This document shows, piece by piece, positions 17,479 through 25,173 of a stretch of DNA of 39,324 bases. Positions within the stretch are counted from its first letter, which is position 1. Each line of letters starts with the position of its first letter. The notes beneath the pieces are model-generated. The model was not told where the DNA came from. It worked only from the letters and a program-made list of their open reading frames with translations, and ran no database searches. Position numbers and translations under genes: made by a program. Source of the DNA: Chitinophagaceae bacterium (GTDB lineage Bacteria; Bacteroidota; Bacteroidia; Chitinophagales; Chitinophagaceae); NCBI GenBank assembly GCA_016719015.1, contig JADKAZ010000010.1, forward strand, positions 1 to 39,324, read 5' to 3'.

Positions 17479-18906
17479 ATGAAAAAATTATTACTCATAG
17501 CAAATGGCTTTGTAGTTCTTACACTCTCAGCCTGTGCCCAGCAAAACAAAGTTGCTTCAACGGCCACTGATGTTAATGCAATAGCATTCCCCGGTGCTGA
17601 AGGATATGGCAAATACGCTACAGGAGGGAGAGGTGGAAAAATCTATATCGTTTCAAATTTAAATGATAAAGGCCCGGGTAGTTTTAGGGGAGCAGCGGAA
17701 ACAAAAGGAAAAAGAATCATTGCATTTGCTGTGTCGGGCACTATTCACCTGGAAACAAAACTTACTATTAAGGGTGATGTAACAATAGCGGGGCAAACCG
17801 CTCCCGGTGATGGTATTTGTCTTGCCGACAATTCAGTTCAATTAGGCGGCGATAATATAATTGTTCGTTATCTCCGCTTCCGGATGGGTGATAAATACCA
17901 GCGGGGTGGTATGGTGGATGGTAATGGAGGCGATGACGCCTTTGGCGGAACCCGGAAAAAAAATATCATCATTGATCATTGCAGCCTGAGCTGGAGTACG
18001 GATGAAGTGTTCTCCATTTATGCAGGCGACAGTACCACATTACAATGGAACTTAATTTCAGAGCCGCTGAACTATTCCTATCATTTTGAAACCGGCGATA
18101 AGGATTATGAACATCATGGATATGGTGGTATATGGGGTGGCCGTCATTTATCGGCACATCATAACTTGTTTGCCCATTGCAATAACAGGAATCCCCGCTT
18201 TGATGGAATACGAAATGCGCCGGAAGAAAATGTTGACTACCGCAACAATGTCATTTATAACTGGGGCAGTAATAATATTTATGCCGGCGAGGGTGGCAAT
18301 TATAATATCGTTAATAACTATTTTAAATATGGTCCTTCTACCAGCAAAAGTGTACGCTACAGAATTGCCAATCCAGGCAGAAGAGAAACAGCCCCTGCTA
18401 TTCCATTTGGAAAATGGTATGTTGATGGCAACTATGTAGATGAAGCCATTGCTGTAACAAAGAATAACTGGTTAGGAGTGGATATGGGCAATGGCGGTAC
18501 AGAAGAGGATAAGAAAAAAACAGTAGTTAATACACCCCTGCCCGCAGAAACATTACCCGTACAATCTGCAAAGGACGCCTATGAGGCCGTGTTGCTGCAT
18601 GCTGGCGCAAGCCATAAAAGAGATACATTGGATGAAAGAGTAATCAATGATGTAAGAAACAGAACCGGTAAATTTATTGATGTACAAGGTGGTTTTCCGC
18701 ATGGCACTGCATATGAACTAACCGCAAATGCATGGCCCGCATTAAAAGCTGCACCAGCACCAACAGATACAGACAAAGACGGCATGCCGGACGAATGGGA
18801 AAAAAAGAATGGACTAAATCCCAATGATGCAACCGATGCTACACAAATCAAACTTCACTCCTTCTACACCAATATTGAAGTATATATAAACAGCCTGCTA
18901 AAATGA
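17479..18906 (+). CDS. Pectate lyase, PL1 family lipoprotein
   Basis: This enzyme cleaves homogalacturonan by beta-elimination, giving unsaturated oligogalacturonides. The 475-residue protein has a lipoprotein signal with lipobox LSAC (Cys about 19), which points to a membrane-anchored, probably surface, enzyme. The parallel beta-helix shows GAEGYGKYATGGRGG, GPGSFRGA, IIDHCSLSWSTDE and HHNLFAHCNNRNPRFDG, where the Arg of NPR is the expected catalytic base. The last 60 residues hold a calcium-binding-like DTDKDGMPDEWE motif and a short helical tail. It is the first enzyme after susCD. Its stop overlaps the next gene's ATG. Confidence 0.9.
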   Translation: MKKLLLIANGFVVLTLSACAQQNKVASTATDVNAIAFPGAEGYGKYATGGRGGKIYIVSNLNDKGPGSFRGAAETKGKRIIAFAVSGTIHLETKLTIKGDVTIAGQTAPGDGICLADNSVQLGGDNIIVRYLRFRMGDKYQRGGMVDGNGGDDAFGGTRKKNIIIDHCSLSWSTDEVFSIYAGDSTTLQWNLISEPLNYSYHFETGDKDYEHHGYGGIWGGRHLSAHHNLFAHCNNRNPRFDGIRNAPEENVDYRNNVIYNWGSNNIYAGEGGNYNIVNNYFKYGPSTSKSVRYRIANPGRRETAPAIPFGKWYVDGNYVDEAIAVTKNNWLGVDMGNGGTEEDKKKTVVNTPLPAETLPVQSAKDAYEAVLLHAGASHKRDTLDERVINDVRNRTGKFIDVQGGFPHGTAYELTANAWPALKAAPAPTDTDKDGMPDEWEKKNGLNPNDATDATQIKLHSFYTNIEVYINSLLK

Positions 18907-19658
18907 AAAAACTTTTTGCATTCATCAGTGGCATTGTGCTACTGGCATTTACATTGCCGGAAAAAAAGAAAATAAAAATATTTCTTGCAGGTGATTCCAC
19001 CATAGCCATCAAAGAAACAAAAGCCTATCCCGAAACCGGCTGGGGAATGCCTTTCATCAATTTCTGGGATTCAACAGTAACTGTTGTCAACCGTGCAAAG
19101 AATGGCCGCAGCACCAAAACATTTCTCAGTGAAGGCCTGTGGAAGTCCATTATAGACGAAGCAAAAGAAGGCGACTACGTCATCATACAGTTTGGCCATA
19201 ATGATGAATCAGTGGAAAAAAAAGAACGTTATGCCACACCGGATACATTTAAAATGAACCTGACAAGATTCATAAAGGAAACAAGAGAAAAAAAGGCAAT
19301 ACCAATATTATTCACCCCGGTATCAAGAAGAAAGTTTGACAAAGAAGGAAATGCTGTTGAAACACATAAGGAATACTCAGCTCTCACCAAAGAAGTAGCA
19401 AAAGAACAAAACACCTTATTCATTGACCTGGATGAAAAAAGCAGAGCCTTATATCAGCAGTTCGGACCGGAGAATTCAAAATGGCTGTTCCTTCAGTTAG
19501 CTCCGGGAGAACATCCCAACTATCCCGAAGGCAGAAATGATAATACCCATTTTAATGAACTGGGTGCAAGATTGATTGCCCAATTAGTGCTGAAAGAATT
19601 AAAGACACTTCCTATCGAACTGAACGAAAGAATTTTTATTCCCCCGGTAAAAAAATAA
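18903..19658 (+). CDS. SGNH-family rhamnogalacturonan acetylesterase (CE12-like)
   Basis: This removes acetyl groups from the rhamnogalacturonan-I backbone or related pectin sites. The 251-residue protein has a short signal peptide and the SGNH blocks: GDST (catalytic Ser about 31), NGRSTKTF, FGHND (Asn in the oxyanion hole) and NDNTHFNELGA with the catalytic Asp/His pair near residues 212-215. These spacings fit CE12. It overlaps the pectate lyase gene by 4 bp (ATGA) and the next start follows immediately, so translational coupling is likely. Exact substrate position is not shown. Confidence 0.85.
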   Translation: MKKLFAFISGIVLLAFTLPEKKKIKIFLAGDSTIAIKETKAYPETGWGMPFINFWDSTVTVVNRAKNGRSTKTFLSEGLWKSIIDEAKEGDYVIIQFGHNDESVEKKERYATPDTFKMNLTRFIKETREKKAIPILFTPVSRRKFDKEGNAVETHKEYSALTKEVAKEQNTLFIDLDEKSRALYQQFGPENSKWLFLQLAPGEHPNYPEGRNDNTHFNELGARLIAQLVLKELKTLPIELNERIFIPPVKK

Positions 19659-20690
19659 ATGAAAAGAGCTGCATTCATATTCTTATTGCTGCCCGCCTTT
19701 AGCTTTTCTAATGCACAATCCTATGCAGGGATAACCGGAGTACGGGATACTTCCTACAACATGTTAAATGAGTTCAACAAGCACCTGAAGAATTACCCTG
19801 CTATTCAAATCGTAAAAGAAAAATCGTATCAATACATTGCTGAAGAAAAAAATATTGCCTACTGCCACACAAAAGAAAGAGAATTAAAGCTCGATGTATT
19901 TTACCCCACAGAAAAAACAGAAAAAAAAAGAACGGCTGTCATCTTTATACATGGCGGCGGATGGAGAAGCGGTAATAAAGCCATGCATTATCCATTATTA
20001 CAAGAGTTGGCTGCACTAGGATATGTTTGCATTACTCCTGAGTATCGCCTTTCCACAGAGGCTTTGTATCCGGCAGCTATTCATGATATAAAATCTGCCA
20101 TTCGCTGGGTTAGAAAAAATGCAGCGAAGTATAATATAGATGTAAATAAAATTGTGGCGGCAGGTCATTCATCCGGAGGAGAACTGGCTGCATTTATGGG
20201 TGCTACCAATGGAATGAAACAATTTGAAGGTGAGGGAGGCTCTAAAGATGTATCAAGTAAAGTAAATGCCGTAATTGATTTGGATGGCACATTGGTTTTT
20301 ATTCATCCGGAATCAGGGGAAGGCGATGACAGCAAAAGAATATCAGCCGCCACTTACTGGTTTGGCTATTCCAAAACAGAAAACCCGGAGCTTTGGAAAC
20401 AAGCTGCCCCGCTTACCCATGTGGGAAAACATACACCTCCAACTAAATTCATCAATAGCAGCGTTACAAGAATGCATGCAGGCAGAGAAGATTTTATAGC
20501 CGTATTGAAGCAATATAAAATTTATTCAGAAACAAGAACATTGGAAGGTTCACCCCATTCTTTTCTTTTATTCAATCCATGGTTTGATACAACAGTAGTT
20601 TACATAGATAAATTTCTTAGAAACATTTTCTCTGCTCAGCCCAAAAAAGTTTACCAAAGAAATTACGGTCGCACAGGATGGCAGTGGTGA
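19659..20690 (+). CDS. Alpha/beta-hydrolase esterase, probably N-terminal half of an esterase-CE8 fusion
   Basis: The product has a signal peptide (FSFSNAQS) and a BD-FAE/acetyl-esterase-like alpha/beta hydrolase fold. The oxyanion motif FIHGGGWRSGN lies at about residue 96, the nucleophile elbow AGHSSGG at about 167 and a histidine in GSPHSFLLF near 296. It likely removes acetyl or other ester groups from pectin. As read, it ends in QPKKVYQRNYGRTGWQW, which is not a normal C-terminus for the family. Removing one A from the A6 run at 20643-20648 continues instead as QPKKFTKEITVAQDGSGDYK, the beginning of the CE8 domain. I infer a two-domain esterase of about 628 residues spanning 19659-21546. 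Confidence 0.8.
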   Translation: MKRAAFIFLLLPAFSFSNAQSYAGITGVRDTSYNMLNEFNKHLKNYPAIQIVKEKSYQYIAEEKNIAYCHTKERELKLDVFYPTEKTEKKRTAVIFIHGGGWRSGNKAMHYPLLQELAALGYVCITPEYRLSTEALYPAAIHDIKSAIRWVRKNAAKYNIDVNKIVAAGHSSGGELAAFMGATNGMKQFEGEGGSKDVSSKVNAVIDLDGTLVFIHPESGEGDDSKRISAATYWFGYSKTENPELWKQAAPLTHVGKHTPPTKFINSSVTRMHAGREDFIAVLKQYKIYSETRTLEGSPHSFLLFNPWFDTTVVYIDKFLRNIFSAQPKKVYQRNYGRTGWQW

Positions 20691-20700
20691 TTACAAAACG

Positions 20701-21546
20701 GTGCAGGCTGCAATAAATGCAGTGCCGCAGAACAACAAGAAGCCTGCTGTCATTATTATTAAAAAGGGAATTTACAAAGAGAAAGTGCTGATTGACTCAC
20801 TACGGCCTTTCATTACTATCATTGGTGATGACAAACTCAATACTGTTCTTACTTACAATGACCATACCGGAAAAATTACTCCCGATGGAGATACCATCAA
20901 TACCCGGACATCCTGGAGTTTTAAAGTACTGGCAGATAATTTTACGGCAATTGATATTACTTTTCAGAACGATGCAGGTTTTTCAGCCGGGCAGGCTGTT
21001 GCTGTTGAATCAAATGGCGATAAAGCCATTTTCAAAAACTGTCGTTTCATCGGCAACCAGGATGTGCTTTTTACCAATAGTGACAGAAGCCGCCAATATT
21101 ATGAGAATTGTTATATAGAAGGAACAACGGATTTTATTTTTGGTTCCTCCACCGCCTGGTTTCAAAAATGCCGCATCTATAGTAAAAAGAATTCCCATAT
21201 TACAGCTGCATCAACGCCAAAAGAAAAAGAGTTCGGCTATGTTTTTAATTGGTGTGAGTTAGACGGTGATACTTCATTACATAATGTATCGCTGGGCCGT
21301 CCGTGGAGACCTTATGCGGCTGTTGCCTATTTACATTGCTATATCGGTCAACATATAAAAGCTGAAGGATGGAGTGTATGGAATAACAACGAAAACCATC
21401 TGACAAGCCGATATGCTGAATTCGCAAACTTTGGACCTTCGTCTAAACCTGAAGGCCGGGTGAAATGGGCAAAACAACTGACAACGGAAGAAGCAAAAAA
21501 TTATACCTTAACAAACGTCCTTCAGGGATGGAATCCATTGAAATGA
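20701..21546 (+). CDS. Pectin methylesterase (CE8), probably the C-terminal half of the esterase fusion
   Basis: CE8 enzymes demethylate homogalacturonan so that lyases and polygalacturonases can act. The canonical residues are all here: GNQDVLF (acid Asp), TTDFIFGS (nucleophile Asp) and LGRPWRPY (substrate-fixing Arg). The earliest possible start in this frame is a GTG at 20701, but the conserved fold begins earlier (EITVAQDGSGDYKTV from 20659) in an open frame with no start codon and no signal peptide. This is strong evidence that the domain is joined to the upstream esterase and that the break is a one-base insertion. The stop overlaps the GH43 start (ATGA). Confidence 0.88.
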   Translation: MQAAINAVPQNNKKPAVIIIKKGIYKEKVLIDSLRPFITIIGDDKLNTVLTYNDHTGKITPDGDTINTRTSWSFKVLADNFTAIDITFQNDAGFSAGQAVAVESNGDKAIFKNCRFIGNQDVLFTNSDRSRQYYENCYIEGTTDFIFGSSTAWFQKCRIYSKKNSHITAASTPKEKEFGYVFNWCELDGDTSLHNVSLGRPWRPYAAVAYLHCYIGQHIKAEGWSVWNNNENHLTSRYAEFANFGPSSKPEGRVKWAKQLTTEEAKNYTLTNVLQGWNPLK

Positions 21547-23177
21547 AGAAATGGCTGGCCATATTATTATTTAGCACATCATTTATTGCTACTGCACAAA
21601 CTGTTTCAAAAGTTTGGGTTTCCGATAACGGCAACGGCACTTATAAAAATCCGGTCATCAATGCAGATTACAGCGATCCCGATGCAATAAGAGTGGGCGA
21701 TGATTACTATATGATTGCTTCTTCTTTTAACCATATCCCAGGTTTACCCATTCTTCATTCAAAAGACCTGGTGAACTGGTCTTTGATTGGTTATGCACTA
21801 AAAAAGCAAATACCGGTTGATCATTTCAGCAAAGTACAGCATGGTGGTGGTGTGTGGGCGCCAAGCATCCGTTATCATAACAATGAATTTTATATCTATT
21901 ATCCAGACCCGGATTTTGGGATTTATCTGATCAAAGCAAAAAATATTCTCGGCCCATGGAGTGAACCTGTAAGGGTGGAAGCAGGAAAAGGTTTGATTGA
22001 CCCCTGCCCTCTCTGGGATGATAATGGAAAAGTGTATCTCGTTCATGCCTATGCCGGAAGCCGGGCAGGAATCAAATCCATCATCGTTGTGAAAGAATTA
22101 AATAGAGATGGAACAAAAGTGATTGGTGACGCAGTAATGGTATATGACGGCCATATTAACGACCCCACAATAGAAGGCCCGAAGTTTTATAAACGCAACG
22201 GGTACTATTACATTTTTGCTCCGGCTGGTGGTGTAAGCACTGGCTGGCAAACTATTTTACGCAGTAAAAAAATTTATGGCCCGTATGAAAGAAAGGTGGT
22301 AATGGACCAGGGCAACACTCCCATCAACGGTCCGCACCAGGGAGCATGGGTAGACACCAAAACGGGTGAACATTGGTTCCTCCATTTTCAGGACAAGGAT
22401 GCCTACGGCCGTGTAGTTCATCTGCAACCGATGTTATGGGTGAATGATTGGCCGGTGATTGGAGAAGATAAGGATGGAGATGCCCGTCCGAACGGTGCAT
22501 CCGGGCGGGGAAAAGGTGAGCCTGTACTCGTTTACAAAAAACCGGATGTTGGAAAAACTTATCCCATAGCAACCGTTGCAGACAGTGATGAATTCAATGC
22601 TGCCAGATTGGGATTGCAATGGCAGTGGCAGGCAAATCCAAAACCCTATTGGGCATTTCCTTCAAATGGTTATTTGCGTTTATTCTCTGCGCAACTTCCG
22701 GACAGTATAAAAAATTACTGGGATGTTCCCAGCCTGCTGATGCAAAAATTTCCTGCCGAAGAGTTCATAGCTACTACCAAACTTTCATTCAAACCAAGAC
22801 TCGATGGAGAAAAGGCGGGATTGATCATTCATGGAGCAGATTATGCTTATCTGTCGCTTGTCAAAAAAACAAATGGCAATTATATTTCATTCAGTAATTG
22901 TAAAAATGCTGATAAAGGAAACGAAGAAAGTGTATCGGATGGAGAAAGAATAACTGGTAATGATATTTATTTCCGGGTGAAAGTGGGCAAAGGAGCTGTC
23001 TGTGAATTCAGCTACAGCGAAGACGGAATCCGTTTTAAAAATATTGGTGAGAAACTGGTGGCCAAACCCGGCCGGTGGGTTAGTGCAAAAGTTGGGTTGT
23101 TTTGTACCCGAACTGTCAAAACAAATGATTCAGGTTTTGCTGATGTGGATTGGTTTCGGTTTGAACCTGTTCAATAA
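21543..23177 (+). CDS. GH43 glycoside hydrolase (beta-xylosidase/arabinofuranosidase-like)
   Basis: The likely role is removal of arabinose or xylose side chains from pectin. From MKKWLAILLF (signal peptide to about residue 20) the protein has 544 residues. The five-bladed GH43 propeller shows YSDPDAIRVGDDYY (catalytic base Asp near 44), DPCPLWDDNGK (pKa-tuning Asp about 153) and DPTIEGPKFYKRNGYYY (acid Glu about 210). A C-terminal concanavalin-like module covers about residues 350-544 (WDVPSLLMQKFPAEEF, DYAYLSLVKK, DVDWFRFEPV). I chose the ATG at 21543 because it gives a clean signal peptide and overlaps the previous stop; the longer frame from 21465 lies inside the CE8 gene. The sugar specificity is not decidable here. 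Confidence 0.88.
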   Translation: MKKWLAILLFSTSFIATAQTVSKVWVSDNGNGTYKNPVINADYSDPDAIRVGDDYYMIASSFNHIPGLPILHSKDLVNWSLIGYALKKQIPVDHFSKVQHGGGVWAPSIRYHNNEFYIYYPDPDFGIYLIKAKNILGPWSEPVRVEAGKGLIDPCPLWDDNGKVYLVHAYAGSRAGIKSIIVVKELNRDGTKVIGDAVMVYDGHINDPTIEGPKFYKRNGYYYIFAPAGGVSTGWQTILRSKKIYGPYERKVVMDQGNTPINGPHQGAWVDTKTGEHWFLHFQDKDAYGRVVHLQPMLWVNDWPVIGEDKDGDARPNGASGRGKGEPVLVYKKPDVGKTYPIATVADSDEFNAARLGLQWQWQANPKPYWAFPSNGYLRLFSAQLPDSIKNYWDVPSLLMQKFPAEEFIATTKLSFKPRLDGEKAGLIIHGADYAYLSLVKKTNGNYISFSNCKNADKGNEESVSDGERITGNDIYFRVKVGKGAVCEFSYSEDGIRFKNIGEKLVAKPGRWVSAKVGLFCTRTVKTNDSGFADVDWFRFEPVQ

Positions 23178-23192
23178 AATAAACGATTGCAT

Positions 23193-24587
23193 ATGGAACG
23201 TCGTAAATTTTTGGGCTACACTGCCGCTGCAGGTACTGCACTCATGCTGCACCCGTTTGAAGGCTTTGCTTTCACACCCGGCAAGAAATTAAAACTGGCT
23301 TTAGTCGGTACGGGTCACCGGGGCTCCGGTTTCTGGGGAAGTAATTTGCTGAAATCATTCAATGAAGTCGTTGAGTTTGTTGGCCTCTGTGATATAAATC
23401 CCGGAAGAATGGCCTACGTAAAGCAGGTAATGAATGTTAATTGCCCCGCTTATACGGATTTCAAACAGATGCTGAAAGACACAAAGCCGGATTATGTAAT
23501 TGTAACCACAGTAGATGCAGAACATGATGAACAAATTGTAACCGCATTGGAAATGGGTTGTGATGTTATCACTGAAAAACCGATGACCACCGATGAAATA
23601 AAATGCAAAAGAATACTGGAGGCGGAAAAGAGAACAGGAAAGAAAGTGATTGTAGCATTTAACTACCGTCACAGCGTTCATGCCATGCAGGTAAAAGAAC
23701 TACTGGCCAGAAACAGGATTGGAAAAGTTACTTCTGTTGATTTCAACTGGTACCTGAATGTATTTCACGGTGCTGATTATTTCCGGCGCTGGCACGGAAA
23801 AATGAACCGGAGTGGTTCCTTATGGGTACATAAAGCCACCCATCACTTTGACCTGCTCAACTGGTGGCTGAATTCAGAACCGGTGGAGGTAACTGCCTAT
23901 GGCGCCCTGGAACACTATGGAAAAAACAATTCATTCCGCGGTACAAAATGCCGGGGTTGTGAACATAAGGACAACTGCAAATTCTATTGGGATATAACCA
24001 AAGATGAACGACTTAATAATTTATATCCTGAAAATGAAAAACATGATGGTTATCTAAGAGATGGTTGTGTCTGGAGTAATGAGATTGATATTTATGATAA
24101 AATGTCGGCCCAGATAATATATGCAAATGGTGTAACGGTAAATTATTCACTTACCACTTACTCCCCGTATGAAGGCTGGCAAATTGCCTTTAACGGATTC
24201 AACGGACGATTAGAAACATGGGAGGATATTCCTTACTTACAAAAGACGGCTGACGACCAGGCCAACCGGCATGCAGTAGAAATGAGCAATGCCGACGATG
24301 CCATACCGGGAGAATTCAGAGAGATAATGGTGATGGACAATTTTGCAAAGAACTATGAGATATTCACCACGCCGAAAATAAAAGGCGGACACGGTGGTGG
24401 TGATATAAGAATGCAGCGAAGAATATTTGTTGATAAAAATGATAACCCGCATAATGTAATGGCAGGAACAAGAGAAGGTGCCATGTCAATTCTTATCGGG
24501 ATTGCTGCCAGGAAAAGTATTGCCTTGAAAAGACCGGTAAAAATTAGTGAGCTAACCGACCTGGTACCTATGGCTAACAGATTTTAA
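23193..24587 (+). CDS. Gfo/Idh/MocA-family oxidoreductase-like protein, exported
   Basis: The 464-residue protein starts MERRKFLGYTAAAGTALMLH, a Tat-like twin-arginine export signal. It continues with a Rossmann NAD-binding motif ALVGTGHRGSGFWG, the conserved EKPM loop and GKVTSVDFNWYLN. A CRGCEHKDNC cysteine cluster lies near residues 253-262. Some Gfo/Idh/MocA proteins are NAD-dependent glycosidases (GH109 and related families), so it may act on a pectin-derived glycoside, but this is inference from the neighbourhood. A TTG six bases upstream is also possible; the ATG at 23193 fits the twin-arginine signal best. Confidence 0.82.
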   Translation: MERRKFLGYTAAAGTALMLHPFEGFAFTPGKKLKLALVGTGHRGSGFWGSNLLKSFNEVVEFVGLCDINPGRMAYVKQVMNVNCPAYTDFKQMLKDTKPDYVIVTTVDAEHDEQIVTALEMGCDVITEKPMTTDEIKCKRILEAEKRTGKKVIVAFNYRHSVHAMQVKELLARNRIGKVTSVDFNWYLNVFHGADYFRRWHGKMNRSGSLWVHKATHHFDLLNWWLNSEPVEVTAYGALEHYGKNNSFRGTKCRGCEHKDNCKFYWDITKDERLNNLYPENEKHDGYLRDGCVWSNEIDIYDKMSAQIIYANGVTVNYSLTTYSPYEGWQIAFNGFNGRLETWEDIPYLQKTADDQANRHAVEMSNADDAIPGEFREIMVMDNFAKNYEIFTTPKIKGGHGGGDIRMQRRIFVDKNDNPHNVMAGTREGAMSILIGIAARKSIALKRPVKISELTDLVPMANRF

Positions 24588-24597
24588 ATTATACAGT

Positions 24598-25029
24598 ATG
24601 AAAAAGATAGTATTCTCTCTCCTGCTTATTACAATCACATCAGTAATAACAAATGCGCAAAGCAAACAGGAAAAAGCTGTGATGGATGCCGTTGAACAGC
24701 TACGAAAGGGAATGATTGATGCGGATAAAGCAATACTTGAAAAATTAGTAACTGACAAACTCAGCTATGGTCATAGCGGCGGTCATATTGATGATAAAAA
24801 AGAATTTGTAGAAAAGATTGTAAGCGGCAAATCAGATTTTGTTTCCATTGATCTTTCCGAACAAACAATAAGTGTTAGCGGCAAGACCGCAATTGTACGT
24901 CACATTCTAAAAGCAAAAACCAACGATGGTGGTAAACCCGCAGATGTACAACTGAGAGTTTTGTTGATCTGGCAAAAGCAGGGTGGTCACTGGAAATTAC
25001 TGGCCCGGCAAGCCGTGAAATTGGCTTAA
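24598..25029 (+). CDS. DUF4440/NTF2-like small secreted protein
   Basis: The 143-residue protein has a signal peptide (MKKIVFSLLLITITSVITNA) and an NTF2-like/SnoaL-type fold: KAVMDAVEQLRKGMIDADKA, LSYGHSGGHIDDKKEFVEKI and a strand-rich end WKLLARQAVKLA. Such domains bind small ligands, and some are isomerases or hydratases. A clear catalytic set is not visible. It follows the Gfo/Idh/MocA gene by 10 bp and ends the first enzyme operon, so it may assist that protein. Role unknown. Confidence 0.75.
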   Translation: MKKIVFSLLLITITSVITNAQSKQEKAVMDAVEQLRKGMIDADKAILEKLVTDKLSYGHSGGHIDDKKEFVEKIVSGKSDFVSIDLSEQTISVSGKTAIVRHILKAKTNDGGKPADVQLRVLLIWQKQGGHWKLLARQAVKLA

Positions 25030-25062
25030 GAATTACCCGCAAAATACTCCCTGAAAACTGAC

Positions 25063-25080
25063 ACCGTTCCCGGCAACGAT
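25063..25080. promoter_or_regulatory. Predicted LacI-family operator upstream of the GH28-GH105 gene
   Basis: ACCGTTCCCGGCAACGAT is the inverted-centre version of the site at 11804, with GACA before and TGCGTAAA after it in both places. It lies about 94 bp upstream of the GH28-GH105 start, in the only sizeable gap of the enzyme region. Shared regulation by the divergent LacI regulator is inferred. Confidence 0.65.
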
Positions 25081-25105
25081 TGCGTAAATAAAACCATACA
25101 ATTCG

Positions 25106-25136
25106 TTGATTAACAATGAATATCTGGTTAGACTTG
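25106..25136 (+). promoter_or_regulatory. Candidate promoter for the second enzyme/catabolic operon
   Basis: TAGACTTG at 25129-25136 matches the TAnnTTTG -7 box except at one position. TTG at 25106-25108 may be the -33 element. The operator lies just upstream. Confidence 0.35.
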
Positions 25137-25147
25137 TATAACGAAAA

Positions 25148-25162
25148 TCCCGCAAAACGGGA
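25148..25162. promoter_or_regulatory. Leader hairpin upstream of GH28-GH105
   Basis: TCCCG-CAAAA-CGGGA is a perfect 5-bp stem ending 11 nt before the start codon. It could affect translation start; no known element is recognised. Confidence 0.35.
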
Positions 25163-25173
25163 CTATTTGCCTG

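Noticed and set aside
21465..21542. Longer GH43 start (26 extra residues)
   Set aside because: The extension lies in the CE8 gene and would hide the signal peptide that starts at 21543.
24598..25029. KduD or another missing uronate enzyme
   Set aside because: The protein is a secreted NTF2-like fold with no dinucleotide-binding motif.
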